This document shows positions 1 through 8,728 of a DNA stretch of 64,000 bases, piece after piece. The notes under the pieces were generated by a model. That model saw only the letters and a list, made by a program, of their open reading frames with translations. It was not told where the DNA came from and did not search any database. Each line of letters opens with the position of its first letter. Within the stretch, counting starts at the first letter, position 1. The stretch covers positions 29,051-93,050 of the forward strand of contig DASZTO010000024.1 in NCBI GenBank assembly GCA_035548175.1, given 5' to 3'. A program made the translations under genes and the position numbers. Origin of the DNA: CALCHA01 sp035548175 (GTDB lineage Bacteria > Planctomycetota > Phycisphaerae > WQYP01).

Positions 1-402
1 GATCATGCCGGCGAGGAGGAAGAGGAGCAGTGCGAAATAGGCTTTTGGGGATTTGGTGACGCCGTAAGAGGCCCAGCAGGCGACGAGGGAGACGGCGGTG
101 GTGAGGAGCACGAGGGGCAAGGAAATGCCGTCGACGCCGACGAAGTATTGGGCGCCGAGGGAAGGGATCCAGGGGAAGCGGAAGGCGAGCTGGATGGAGT
201 GGGCGTCAGTGGCGGCGTAGCTGACACGGGTCCAGTCGAACCAGGAGGCGGCGAGGAGGGAGAGGAGGAAGGTGAGGAGTGCGACGGCGAGTGCGACGGG
301 GCGTGCGCGTCGGGCCTGGCCGGGCGGCAGCGCGAGGATGGCGAGTCCGCCGAGGCAAGGCACCAGCATCAGCGAGGTGAGAATGCTGGAGGTGTTGAGC
401 AC
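1..402 (-). CDS. nuoM: NADH-quinone oxidoreductase subunit M, N-terminal part (runs off the left edge)
   Basis: The reverse strand reads 134 codons from a GTG at 402 to the window edge. The translation has N-terminal hydrophobic helices and then YFVGVDGISLPLVLLTT, the hallmark FHVGVDGISLPLVLLT segment of NuoM, a proton-pumping membrane subunit of respiratory complex I. The GTG at 402 is preferred over an in-frame GTG at 420 because GGAG lies five bases upstream of it. Most of the protein and all other nuo genes lie outside the window. NuoN and Mrp antiporter subunits are relatives, but the GVDGISLPLVLLT block favours NuoM. Confidence 0.85.
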   Translation of the reverse strand, partial: MLNTSSILTSLMLVPCLGGLAILALPPGQARRARPVALAVALLTFLLSLLAASWFDWTRVSYAATDAHSIQLAFRFPWIPSLGAQYFVGVDGISLPLVLLTTAVSLVACWASYGVTKSPKAYFALLLFLLAGMI

Positions 403-679
403 CGCAACTCCGGTATGCACGCGGAAGGGGCGGCCATCGATCTTCCTTCTTACCGCCAAAGTCAGCCGAAGATAGGGCAAAGGGGTGACCTTGTCACGCG
501 CGTCCGGAGGGCGCGCGGCGGTGCGCGGAGGGGATGGAAGGCGGGCCTGGCGATTTGCGGGCGGGGGCTGGGTGCGCGGGTGGCGGGCGAGGCGCGGGAC
601 CCCGGAAAGGGCCGGATGGTAGCAGAGGGATTCGTGCGGCTTGACTGGCGCCGCGGTTGCCGACATGCTGACTTGTCGC

Positions 680-1387
680 ATGAAGGAAACGCTCGAACGC
701 ATCGTGCCCGAAGCCGCCGACCAGCGCCATATAGCCGGCGACGATACGCTGCAACTGCACCTGTCGCGGTATGAGTTCGCGTCGCAGTTTGCGCGGGGGA
801 AGGTGCTGGATATCGCCTGCGGAGTGGGGTACGGATCGGCGCTGCTGGCGGCGTTGCCGGAGGTGCGGGAGGTGACGGGGGTGGATCTGGCGGAAGAGGC
901 ATTGGAGCTGGCGCGGGAGCGTTACGCGCGGCCGAACATTCGATTTGTTCAGGGGGACTGCATGACGTACACGGGGGAGGCGGTGAACACGATTGTGTCG
1001 CTGGAGACGGTGGAGCATTTGCCGGAGCCGGAGAAGTTCATTCGTCGGATAGCGGAGCAGTTGTCGCCGGGGGGCGTGTTGATCGCGTCGGTTCCGGTGA
1101 CGCCGTCGATGGATTTCAACCCGTATCATCTGCACGATTTCACGCCGGGGCGTTTCGAGGCGCTGATGCGGTCCGCGGGTTTGGAGGTGGTGGATCGGCT
1201 GCTGCAGATACAGGCGTATCGGCCGGTGGCGGCCCTTCGGCGGAAGGAAGCGCGGATGGCGGATGCGCGGCGGAGCCTGTCGGCGTTTTATCTGGGGCAT
1301 CCGTCGAAATTTTTTTTGCGGGCGTGGTCGGTGCTGCGGGACGGTTTTGCCAATAAATATCTGACGCTGGCGTGCAGAAAGGTCTGA
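680..1387 (+). CDS. class I SAM-dependent methyltransferase
   Basis: A 235-residue cytoplasmic protein with a Rossmann-type SAM-binding motif I (VLDIACGVGYGS), an acidic residue after the second strand (GVDLAEEAL) and the post-motif segment SLETVEHLPEPEKFI of the Methyltransf_11/25 type. The substrate cannot be read from the sequence. The next gene, a GT2 glycosyltransferase, starts two bases after this stop, so methylation of a glycan or lipid intermediate is a reasonable inference. The start is uncertain: ATG 680 and ATG 665 are in frame and neither has a clear ribosome-binding site. The conserved part begins near residue 10 of the shorter form. Confidence 0.82.
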   Translation: MKETLERIVPEAADQRHIAGDDTLQLHLSRYEFASQFARGKVLDIACGVGYGSALLAALPEVREVTGVDLAEEALELARERYARPNIRFVQGDCMTYTGEAVNTIVSLETVEHLPEPEKFIRRIAEQLSPGGVLIASVPVTPSMDFNPYHLHDFTPGRFEALMRSAGLEVVDRLLQIQAYRPVAALRRKEARMADARRSLSAFYLGHPSKFFLRAWSVLRDGFANKYLTLACRKV

Positions 1388-1389
1388 CG

Positions 1390-2067
1390 ATGGGCGACCG
1401 GACCTTTGTGGTGATCGCGGCGTATAACGAGCAGGAGATGATCGGGCAGGTGGTGCGCTCGGTGGTTCCGCTGGCGGGGCGCGTGGTGGTGGTGGATGAC
1501 GGGAGCGGGGATGAATCGGCCCAGCGCGCCTTTGAGGCGGGGGCGACGGTGCTTTCGCACCCGCTGAATCTGGGGCAGGGAGCGGCGCTGCAGACGGGGA
1601 TCGAGTATGCGCTGCGGAACGGGGCGGAGCACATCGTGACTTTCGACGCGGACGGGCAGCACGCGCCGTCGGATATCGGCGGGGCGCTGGAGGCGTTGCA
1701 GCGCGCCGAGGTGGATGTGCTGCTGGGATCGCGGTTTCTGGGGCGGGCGATCGACATGCCGGCGGCGAAGCGCGTGGTGCTGCGGCTGGCGGTGGCGTTC
1801 ACGCGGATGACGACGGGGCTGAAGCTGACGGACACGCATAACGGGTTTCGGGTGATGACGCGGTCGGCGGCGGAGCGGATCAAGCTGCGGCAGAACCGGA
1901 TGTCGCACGCGTCGGATTTGCTGAGCCAGATTGCGCAATTGAAGCTGCGTTATGCGGAGTATCCGGTGGAAGTGCGCTACACGGAGTATTCGCGCCGCAA
2001 GGGGCAGCCGTTGACCGCGGCGTTTCATATCCTGGTGGATTCGGCGGTTGGAAGGATGCTGAAATGA
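1390..2067 (+). CDS. GT2-family glycosyltransferase (polyprenyl/dolichyl-phosphate sugar transferase-like)
   Basis: A 225-residue single GT-A domain. It shows the nucleotide-sugar binding start VVIAAYNEQEMIG, the VVVVDDGSGDES segment, and the FDADGQHAP metal-binding DXD-type motif. These are typical of family 2 enzymes that load a sugar from a nucleotide donor onto a polyprenyl phosphate. ATG 1390 is chosen because GAAAGG precedes it at good spacing and it lies two bases after the upstream stop. No C-terminal membrane helices are visible, but the downstream DUF2304 gene overlaps by the ATGA arrangement and may supply the membrane part. The sugar and acceptor are unknown. Confidence 0.85.
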   Translation: MGDRTFVVIAAYNEQEMIGQVVRSVVPLAGRVVVVDDGSGDESAQRAFEAGATVLSHPLNLGQGAALQTGIEYALRNGAEHIVTFDADGQHAPSDIGGALEALQRAEVDVLLGSRFLGRAIDMPAAKRVVLRLAVAFTRMTTGLKLTDTHNGFRVMTRSAAERIKLRQNRMSHASDLLSQIAQLKLRYAEYPVEVRYTEYSRRKGQPLTAAFHILVDSAVGRMLK

Positions 2068-2438
2068 CGATCAAGATCATACTGACGCTGCTTCTGGGGA
2101 CGCTGGCGCTGTATGCGGCGCGGAACATGCGTGGGGCGTTGGCGCCGATAGCGCTGCTGTTCATCGCGGCGAGCCTTGTGGGCGTGTTCTTCGTGTGGAA
2201 TCCGCAGGCGGCGAATAACGTCGCGGGGCTTGTGGGCATCGGCCGGGGCGCGGATCTGATTTTTTACTTCGGGTTCATCTTCGGGTTGTTCAGCATTTTC
2301 GTGCTGCACCTGCGGATCGCGCTTTTGAATCGGCAACTCACGCTGCTGGCGCGGCACATTGCGCTCAATGGGGCGCGCGAGCATCCTCCGACCTCCCCTT
2401 CGCCGCCGGAGGGCACACCTCATGCGCCGGCCTGCTAA
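2064..2438 (+). CDS. DUF2304 family small membrane protein
   Basis: A 124-residue protein with three hydrophobic segments (about residues 4-17, 27-45 and 65-85) and a charged tail after LHLRIALLNRQL. This arrangement matches DUF2304, a family repeatedly found directly after GT2 glycosyltransferases, as here, where the start overlaps the GT2 stop (ATGA). A role as membrane anchor or partner of the glycosyltransferase is inference from that linkage. The Pro-rich C-terminus overlaps the next gene by 17 bases, so the three genes are probably translationally coupled. Confidence 0.75.
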   Translation: MTIKIILTLLLGTLALYAARNMRGALAPIALLFIAASLVGVFFVWNPQAANNVAGLVGIGRGADLIFYFGFIFGLFSIFVLHLRIALLNRQLTLLARHIALNGAREHPPTSPSPPEGTPHAPAC

Positions 2439-3852
2439 GGCTTTCGCCCAGCGGGGGCTTTTCGTTGTGCTGGCGACGGCGGTGTTGTGCTGGCCGCTGG
2501 TATACAACCGGTTCCCCATCGTTTTTGGCGACTCGCTGCTGTATTCGCTGACGGCGTTCACGGGTCTGTCGATGGCGTTTCGTCCGAGCTGTTATCCGTA
2601 TTTGCTGGCGGCGGCGGGGGTGTTCAAATCGGTGACGCCGCTGTGCATATTTCAGTCGTTGCTTGCGGGGGTGGTGTTGGAGATCGCGCTGCGGCGGGCG
2701 GCGGGTTTGCGGTGGGCGGGGGCGGTGGGCGTGCTTTTTGGCCTGGGGCTGCTGACGACGGTGGCGTGGTGGACGTCGTCGCTGATGCCGGACATTTTTT
2801 TCGGATTGGCGGTTTTGAGCGCCGGTCTGTTGGGGTTCGCGGGGAACCTGACGCGCACGGACCGGGTGCTGCTGTGGGGGATACTGGTGATTTCGGTGGA
2901 GGAGCACGTGGCGCTGCCGCCGCCGTTGCTGCTGCTGGCGGGGCTATGGGTGCTGTTGCAGCTTGTGCGTCGGCGGCGTCCGACGGGCGCATCGCTGGGG
3001 ATTCTGGGCGTGGCGGCGTTGGGATTCGTCAGTTATCCGGCGCTCAATGCGCTGACCGGCCACGCGTTCGCGCCGTCGGACAGCAGCTCGAAATACATTT
3101 TGTCGCGCATGGCGGGGGACGGGCTGCTGGATGAGACGGACATGCTGCATTTCACGGCCAACGCGCCGGAGCGGCGGGCGGACTTACTGGGCCGGTTTCA
3201 CAGTCTTTCGACGCTGCCGGCGAACGTGCCGCTGGGATATCTGTCGCCGCAATCGGCGCGTACGGGAGCGTATTCGCATGATGCGCAATCGCCGTTCGTG
3301 GAGTGGACGTCGGATCCGCGGCTGCCGTCGTTTGGGCAGATGATCGTGCGGAACCTGAAGCGTCGGCCGCTGCAGAATGTGCGGGCGGTGATCGCGGGGA
3401 CGGTGCGGCTGATGGGTTCCGGGGGCTTTCCGCTGTTTGTGGAACAGATGCATCCGTCGCCGCCGATGCCGATCCTGGCGCATGATGCGCACGGTTTTGA
3501 GGAGAGCCGGCAGAATCACGCGGCGCTGCACGTGGCGGGGTGGAATGTGCTGATCACGCCGACTTATTGGATTTTCAGCATCGCGGCGGCGGGGGCGCTG
3601 CTGTCGTCGATTCGGTATCGGGAGGCGTGGAAGCGGGTGGGGACGCCGCTGGGCGCGTTTATTCTGTCGTTTGACGTTCTGCATGCGGCGACGGTGTATG
3701 CGCTGTCGGGGGATTTTCCGCGGTATCAGTCGCGGGTGTCGTGGGTGGTGGTGCTGGGGGGATTTCTGGCGGTGCTGTCGGTGGTGCGAACGGCGCGCGC
3801 GAAGGAAGGGGGGACACGGGCGGGCGATCATTCGCCGTGGCGGGCGGTGTAG
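2422..3852 (+). CDS. polytopic membrane protein of the glycan cluster, function unknown
   Basis: A 476-residue protein with many hydrophobic segments: an early helix (LFVVLATAVLCWPLVY), several between about residues 60 and 200, and three near the C-terminus. A long polar loop lies between. The layout resembles GT39/GT83-like or DUF6044-type membrane proteins, but I do not see a decisive family motif. The start is set at ATG 2422, preceded by GGAGG at nine bases. An in-frame ATG at 2359 would lie deep inside the upstream gene. Its 3' end overlaps the end of gcvH on the opposite strand by 25 bases. Confidence 0.7.
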   Translation: MRRPAKAFAQRGLFVVLATAVLCWPLVYNRFPIVFGDSLLYSLTAFTGLSMAFRPSCYPYLLAAAGVFKSVTPLCIFQSLLAGVVLEIALRRAAGLRWAGAVGVLFGLGLLTTVAWWTSSLMPDIFFGLAVLSAGLLGFAGNLTRTDRVLLWGILVISVEEHVALPPPLLLLAGLWVLLQLVRRRRPTGASLGILGVAALGFVSYPALNALTGHAFAPSDSSSKYILSRMAGDGLLDETDMLHFTANAPERRADLLGRFHSLSTLPANVPLGYLSPQSARTGAYSHDAQSPFVEWTSDPRLPSFGQMIVRNLKRRPLQNVRAVIAGTVRLMGSGGFPLFVEQMHPSPPMPILAHDAHGFEESRQNHAALHVAGWNVLITPTYWIFSIAAAGALLSSIRYREAWKRVGTPLGAFILSFDVLHAATVYALSGDFPRYQSRVSWVVVLGGFLAVLSVVRTARAKEGGTRAGDHSPWRAV

Positions 3853-4205
3853 GCGGGGCCGTCCATGAGGGCGGAGAGGTCCGCGGCGGGGGCGTTGATT
3901 TTCACGAGCCAGCCTTTGCCGTAGGGGTCCTGGTTGACGAGGGAGGGGTCGGCCTTGATGGCTTCGTTGACCTGGGCGACTTCGCCGGTGACGGCGCTGT
4001 AGAGCTCGCTGGTGGCTTTGACGGACTCGATCTCTCCGAAGCGTTTTCCGGCGTCGACCTTTTTTCCGACGGTGGGGAGGTCGACGTAGGTGACATCGGT
4101 GAGCTCATCGACGGCGAAGCGCGTGAGTCCGATGGTGACGATGTCTCCCTCCTGCTTGTGCCATTCGTGGGAGGTGGAATAACGGCGGTCGTTTGGTGCG
4201 GACAT
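3828..4205 (-). CDS. gcvH: glycine cleavage system H protein
   Basis: A 125-residue lipoyl carrier that shuttles the aminomethyl group between the P, T and L proteins of the glycine cleavage complex in the cytoplasm. The lipoylation segment GEIESVKATSELYS is intact, with the modified lysine at residue 63, and TSHEWHK near the start is typical. Length matches the family (about 125-130). It lies 52 bases downstream of gcvT on the same strand, so the two are probably cotranscribed. No gcvP is present in the window. Confidence 0.96.
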   Translation of the reverse strand: MSAPNDRRYSTSHEWHKQEGDIVTIGLTRFAVDELTDVTYVDLPTVGKKVDAGKRFGEIESVKATSELYSAVTGEVAQVNEAIKADPSLVNQDPYGKGWLVKINAPAADLSALMDGPAYTARHGE

Positions 4206-4257
4206 CGGGGCCTCGGCGGTTAGGAAATGGTCACGGGTGGTTGGGATTCGAGAGATT

Positions 4258-5391
4258 TTAGGGTTTTTTGGGTCGTTTGTAGAAGGGGAGCGGCGTGATG
4301 GTGGCTGGGGCGAAGCCGGAGGACAACTGGACTTCGACCTTGTCGCCGATTTCCGCTTCCTCCGATCGGATGTAAGCCATGGCGATGGGGTTTTTCAATG
4401 TCGGGGAGTAGGCGCCGGACGTGATCGTGCCGATGCGTGCGCCGCCGGCGGGCTGGGTGACGGCCATCCCCTGGCGTGCGGATCGTGCGCCGTCGAGGAT
4501 GAGGCCGACGAGTTTGTCGAAGGGTCCGGAGCGGCGCTGGATGATATCGTGTTTGCGGCGCAGGGCATCGGCGCCGACGAAGTCTTTTTGCAGATCGACG
4601 GCCCAATCGAGCCCGGCGGACAGGGGGTCTGTTTCTTCGGTGAGCTCGTGGCCGTAGAGGGGCATGCCGGCTTCGAGGCGGAGGGTGTCGCGAGCGCCCA
4701 GTCCGGCGGGCTTGAGGAGGGCGTGCTCGCCATCGCTTTTGAGGAGGTAATTCATGGCGAGGCTTGCGGCGGTGGTGCCGCAGATGATTTCCGCGCCGTC
4801 TTCACCGGTGTAGCCGCTGCGAAAGACGGTGAACTGGATCATGAGCATGTAGCGCATGACTTGGAAGTGGTAGCGTTTGAGGTCGGAGACGGGCTCGGGG
4901 AGGACCTCATCGAGCAGTCCGACGGCTTTGGGGCCCTGGATGGCGACCATGGCGGTTTTGAGGGTTTCGTCCTCGATGGAAAAGGCGGTCTGGCCCTTGT
5001 TTTGATCGAACCAGGCGAGGAGTTTTTCGCGGTTGGCGGCGTTGCAGACCAGGAGCCAGTGCCCCCCTCCGTTATCGAATCGGGAGACGATGACGTCGTC
5101 GAGGATGCCGCCATCCTCTTTGCAGACGAGGGAATACATGGATTGTCCGACGGCGGCTTTGGCGAGGTTGCGCGTGCAGACGCGCTGGAGGAACTCTTCG
5201 GCGCCCTTGCCGGTGAATTTGAGGCGGCCCATGTGGGAGACGTCGAAGATGCTGGCGGCGGTGCGCGTGTGAAGGTGCTCATCGATGATTCCGCGATAGA
5301 GCAGGGGCATTTCCCAGCCGGCGTAGGCGACCATGCGCGCCCCGGACTTGATGTGAAAGTCGTAGAACGGCGTCCGATTGAGTTCTGGCAC
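4258..5391 (-). CDS. gcvT: glycine cleavage system T protein (aminomethyltransferase)
   Basis: A 377-residue folate-dependent aminomethyltransferase that releases ammonia and forms 5,10-methylene-tetrahydrofolate from the H-protein-bound intermediate. Family features include TPFYDFHIKSGARMV at the N-terminus, FDVSHMGR, RSGYTGEDGAEI, and GLGARDTLRLEAGMPLYGHE near the middle. The GTG at 5391 is chosen because GGAG lies six bases upstream and it places the conserved TPxYDxH block at residue 7. Longer in-frame starts up to 5517 would overlap the divergent SDR gene. gcvH follows directly. Confidence 0.94.
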   Translation of the reverse strand: MPELNRTPFYDFHIKSGARMVAYAGWEMPLLYRGIIDEHLHTRTAASIFDVSHMGRLKFTGKGAEEFLQRVCTRNLAKAAVGQSMYSLVCKEDGGILDDVIVSRFDNGGGHWLLVCNAANREKLLAWFDQNKGQTAFSIEDETLKTAMVAIQGPKAVGLLDEVLPEPVSDLKRYHFQVMRYMLMIQFTVFRSGYTGEDGAEIICGTTAASLAMNYLLKSDGEHALLKPAGLGARDTLRLEAGMPLYGHELTEETDPLSAGLDWAVDLQKDFVGADALRRKHDIIQRRSGPFDKLVGLILDGARSARQGMAVTQPAGGARIGTITSGAYSPTLKNPIAMAYIRSEEAEIGDKVEVQLSSGFAPATITPLPFYKRPKKP

Positions 5392-5404
5392 AACCTGCTC
5401 CAGC

Positions 5405-5432
5405 TTCGCACGTGCAACGGGTGGACTATACT
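5405..5432 (+). promoter_or_regulatory. candidate sigma-70-type promoter for the SDR gene
   Basis: TTCGCA (5405-5410) and TATACT (5427-5432) are separated by 16 bases in the 97-base gap between divergent gcvT and the SDR gene, and lie 57 bases before the SDR start. The -10 box is one base from consensus; the -35 box is weaker. Confidence 0.45.
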
Positions 5433-5488
5433 CCGTTGTCGCCAGCCTTCCAACGAGAAGGCAACGACGTGAAAAATGGAGTGCAAGC

Positions 5489-6262
5489 ATGGAAATGTCG
5501 AAAGCGCTGGCGAACAAAGTGGCGATCGTAACGGGGGCGTCGTCGGGAATCGGCGCGGCGACGGCGATCGAGCTGGCGCGGATGGGGGCGGCGGTGGTGG
5601 TGCATGCGCGGCGGAAGGAGCGGCTTCAGGAGCTGGCGGCGAGCTGCATCGCCGGCGGCGGGCAGATGCGCGCGGTGGCTGGTGATGCGTCGAGCGCGAC
5701 CGACAATGCCCGGTTGATCGACGAGGCGGCGGCGTTTTCCCGGGAAATCGGGCAGGGCGGGCGGATCGATATCGTGGTGGCCAATGCGGGGCGGGGGTTG
5801 GCGGGGGGGCTTTTGTCGTCGGATCAGGCGGCGTGGGAGGGTCTCTACAAGCTGAACGTGCTTGGGCCGGCGGATTTGATGAGGCGGGCGGGTGAGCGAA
5901 TGGCGGAGCAGAAATCGGGGGACATCGTGGCGCTGGGGTCGGTGTCGGGGTACAACATTTCGCCGTTCTCGGGGTTTTATGGCTCGACGAAATTCGCCAT
6001 TGCTTCGATTGCCGAGGCGTTCCGGCGGGAGGTGGGGGCGAAGGGCGTGCGAGTGACGACGATCATGCCGGCGGTGGTGATTTCGGAATTTCAGGAGAAC
6101 GCGGGGTACACGAAGGAGAATTTTTACAAGACGATCGAGAAGTTCGGGAAGCCACTGGCGCCGGAGGATGTGGCGCGGGCGATCGGGTTTGTGGTGTCGC
6201 AGCCGGCGCACGTGCATATCAATCAGTTGATGATCCGGCCGACGGGGCAGGATTATCCGTGA
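5489..6262 (+). CDS. SDR-family NAD(P)-dependent oxidoreductase
   Basis: A 257-residue short-chain dehydrogenase/reductase. The cofactor-binding motif TGASSGIG sits near the N-terminus, followed by VANAG, a catalytic serine in GSVSGYN, and the YxxxK pair in YGSTK. Basic residues after the second strand (HARRKER) suggest NADP preference. Substrate unknown. ATG 5489 has GGAG seven bases upstream; an ATG two codons further in is possible. It stands alone, divergent from gcvT. Confidence 0.9.
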   Translation: MEMSKALANKVAIVTGASSGIGAATAIELARMGAAVVVHARRKERLQELAASCIAGGGQMRAVAGDASSATDNARLIDEAAAFSREIGQGGRIDIVVANAGRGLAGGLLSSDQAAWEGLYKLNVLGPADLMRRAGERMAEQKSGDIVALGSVSGYNISPFSGFYGSTKFAIASIAEAFRREVGAKGVRVTTIMPAVVISEFQENAGYTKENFYKTIEKFGKPLAPEDVARAIGFVVSQPAHVHINQLMIRPTGQDYP

Positions 6263-6377
6263 GGCGGGGATGATGGGCGGGCATGGATGGTTGGAGAGTG
6301 TTATCGGGCGTGGGTGAAAAGTGGTGGGATAATCGTGCCGACAATCCATGGGAACTGAGCGGTTATGAGGGACTCCC

Positions 6378-6899
6378 ATGGCAAGAAACGGGGCAATGGC
6401 GGTGCTGGCGCTGGCGGGGCTTACGGCGTTTGCGGGGTATCAGTATGCGCATGCGACGCCATCGTCTCCGGACGAGCTGGTGAACAAATCCGCGCCGGAC
6501 TTTTCGCTGCCGCGCGTGGGCGGAGGGACGGTGTCGCTGCAGGACTTGCGGGGCAAGATCGTGGTGCTGGATTTCTGGTATCGGGCGTGTCCGTGGTGTT
6601 TGCGGGCGATGCCGCAGGTGAATCAGCTTGCGTCCGACTACAAATACAAGAACGTGGTGGTGGTGGGGATGAACATTGATCCGAACGAAGGCGATGCGCG
6701 GGCGGTGATCAGCCAACTGGGTCTGCGCTATGCGTCGGTGCGCGCTTCGCGCGAGACGGTGCGTGCGTTCGGCGTCGAGGGATATCCCACGGCCATTGTG
6801 ATCGATCAGCAGGGCACGGTGCGGGCGGTTCACGTTGGCTATTCGGACAGCCTGCGCGACGATCTGGCGGCCGACATCAAGCCGCTGCTGAAGCCCTGA
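6378..6899 (+). CDS. TlpA/ResA-like membrane-anchored thiol-disulfide oxidoreductase
   Basis: A 173-residue protein with an N-terminal signal or anchor helix (about residues 6-20), then a thioredoxin fold. The CxxC motif is C71-P-W-C74 in YRACPWCLRAMP, and the cis-proline loop is GYPTAIVID. The redoxin start NKSAPDFSLP and the helix insertion between the motif and the second half are typical of the TlpA/ResA group, which reduce extracytoplasmic disulfides, for example in cytochrome c maturation. The specific client is unknown. It stands 115 bases after the SDR gene and ends convergently with the LpxR-like gene. Confidence 0.87.
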   Translation: MARNGAMAVLALAGLTAFAGYQYAHATPSSPDELVNKSAPDFSLPRVGGGTVSLQDLRGKIVVLDFWYRACPWCLRAMPQVNQLASDYKYKNVVVVGMNIDPNEGDARAVISQLGLRYASVRASRETVRAFGVEGYPTAIVIDQQGTVRAVHVGYSDSLRDDLAADIKPLLKP

Positions 6900-6935
6900 C
6901 CGGGTTAATTGCGGCGGCGTCGAGGGCGGGGGCGA

Positions 6936-8129
6936 TCACCAGGAGATTTCGAAGGAGAGGCGGACGGAGGCCCAGGTGTCCCATTTGTCCTGGCCTTTGA
7001 ATTCGGGGGACTCGGTGGTCCAGCTATAGGTGAATTCGAAGTATTTGAGGAAGCGGTGCGAGAGGCCGTACTCGACGCCGAAGAGGGCGTGCTCTGGGGA
7101 GACGGTGACGGGGTCGCGGTCGGAGAAGGCGTCGCCTTCGAGGAGGGAATTGCGTGCGACCAATTCGCCGTAGGGCCTGGCGAAGAGGAAGAAGGACTGT
7201 TTGCGGAAGATGTCGCGCCAGGTGAAGGGGTCATCGGGGGAGGCGGGGCGATAGGTGAAATCTCCGGGCATGGCGAGGTTTCCGGGTCCGAAATCGTCGG
7301 GCATGTTCCAGCCGGCGCGGAAGATGGCGCCGGCGTGGGCTTCGTCGAGCACGGTGCCGGCGGTGAGGCCTACCTGGGGGAGCACCTGGACGCGCGGCGC
7401 CCAGGGTTGCCAGTCGGCGGGAGGAGTCCAGGCGTCGAGGCGCCAGCGTCGGTCGTACTTGATGGCGAACTCGGCCTCATCGTTGATCTGGTTGCTCCAT
7501 CCGCGGGGGTAGGGATAGCCGAAGGTGTGGTGGACCATTTCCTGGGCGTTTTGCGCGAGCGAGCTGGGTCCGAGGATGCCGAGATCGACTTCGAGCGCTT
7601 CGTAGACTGGGACGTTTGCCTGGCGGTTGGCGCGCTGGAAGAAGAGGCCGCCATAGGTGTAACCGGCGAAGGGACGATCGTCCGGGATGGGTTGCGTGAG
7701 GACGTAATGCTTGGGGGTGTACATGGTCAGGGCGCCGACGAAGCCCATGGCGTGATCGGTGGCGCCTTTGGGGAACTCATCGGCGATGGAGGGGACGTTG
7801 TCGAGAAGGGCATCAACCCAGGGCGCCCGCCAGGCGAGCGACGCGCCGACGCCGGAGGTGTAGTGTTTGTCGTGGCGGTCAATGGGTTTGGCCCATCCGC
7901 CGTCGTTGTCCCAGTAGAGGGTGAACTTCGATGCGTATTGCTCCGGCGGGCGATCGCTGAGCAGGGGGACCTGCGCCAAGGCGGGGGGCAGATCCTCGGG
8001 GTGAAGCGAGAGGGGCGGCGCCTGAAGCGTTCCCGCGGCGCGCGCCGTCGGCGGACCCGCACTGAGGCCGCACAGCGCCGCCATTGCCGCCGCCACCCAT
8101 GCCGATCGTGCACGCATCGCATTCCTCAC
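6936..8129 (-). CDS. LpxR-family (DUF2219) lipid A deacylase-like outer-membrane protein
   Basis: A 397-residue protein with a signal peptide (about residues 1-32) followed by a beta-rich region ending in an aromatic residue, as for outer-membrane barrels. Characteristic DUF2219 blocks are LYWDNDGGW (N75, D76), HYTSGVGASLAW (T91), IPDDRPFAGYTYGG and the histidine segment MVHHTFGYPYPRGWSNQ (H200/H201). In Salmonella LpxR the corresponding Asn, Asp, Thr and His form the active site that removes the 3'-acyloxyacyl chain of lipid A. It is longer than the usual 300-330 residues. The start overlaps the upstream lipoprotein gene by four bases. Activity here is inferred. Confidence 0.82.
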   Translation of the reverse strand: MRNAMRARSAWVAAAMAALCGLSAGPPTARAAGTLQAPPLSLHPEDLPPALAQVPLLSDRPPEQYASKFTLYWDNDGGWAKPIDRHDKHYTSGVGASLAWRAPWVDALLDNVPSIADEFPKGATDHAMGFVGALTMYTPKHYVLTQPIPDDRPFAGYTYGGLFFQRANRQANVPVYEALEVDLGILGPSSLAQNAQEMVHHTFGYPYPRGWSNQINDEAEFAIKYDRRWRLDAWTPPADWQPWAPRVQVLPQVGLTAGTVLDEAHAGAIFRAGWNMPDDFGPGNLAMPGDFTYRPASPDDPFTWRDIFRKQSFFLFARPYGELVARNSLLEGDAFSDRDPVTVSPEHALFGVEYGLSHRFLKYFEFTYSWTTESPEFKGQDKWDTWASVRLSFEISW

Positions 8130-8716
8130 GGCTGAAACTTGTATTGGGAAAGCAAACCGCGGATTTGCCGGCTGCCCTCTTCGTGCGCGCGGAGGCTGTT
8201 TTGCAGGTAAGCGCGCAGCTCCGGGTCGGTCGCCAGCGGGAGGGTTTCGGTGAGCAGGCTGATCTGCCAGTCGTAATCGGTGGACATATTGATCATCATG
8301 TCGCGCTCGAAGCTGATTTTGTCGTCGCCGCGCACCACCTTCTCCTGGCGATCCTCCATGAACTTCTGCGCCCGTCCTTCGATGTCGTTGGAATAGTGGA
8401 AGGTGAGGTCGACATGATGCTCGCCGGCCCAGTGCTTCAACTGCTTGAGCAGATCGCCCTGCACGTCGCCCATGGTTTTGAAGAATTGCTTAAAGGGCTC
8501 ATCGACGGGGCGCAGGGGCGTGCTGGTGTAAAAGGCGAGCTCTGTTTTCTGCTGGTGGGCGCGGGCGAGAGATGCGAGCACATCCCGCAGATCGGGGGTC
8601 ATGGCCTGGGGCGTTGCGGGCTGCGTTGCGGGCCGGGTCCGCGGATGCGCCTGCTGTCCCGCGCATCCGGCCAGCAGCACGGTGATGAGCATCGCACAGC
8701 CAAGTCGCTTCTCCAT
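8126..8716 (-). CDS. predicted lipoprotein, DUF4142-like helical domain
   Basis: A 196-residue protein with a lipoprotein signal (MLITVLLAGC, lipobox LAGC, lipidated cysteine at residue 18) and a Thr/Pro/Ala linker. The remaining domain is helical and ends with LRAHEEGSRQIRGLLSQY. The pattern of long helices with DPELRAYLQNSLRAH resembles DUF4142 periplasmic proteins, but the match is by eye only. It sits between dapA (12-base gap) and the LpxR-like gene (four-base overlap), so the three are probably one minus-strand transcription unit. Function unknown. Confidence 0.68.
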   Translation of the reverse strand: MEKRLGCAMLITVLLAGCAGQQAHPRTRPATQPATPQAMTPDLRDVLASLARAHQQKTELAFYTSTPLRPVDEPFKQFFKTMGDVQGDLLKQLKHWAGEHHVDLTFHYSNDIEGRAQKFMEDRQEKVVRGDDKISFERDMMINMSTDYDWQISLLTETLPLATDPELRAYLQNSLRAHEEGSRQIRGLLSQYKFQP

Positions 8717-8728
8717 CCATCCGCTCCC

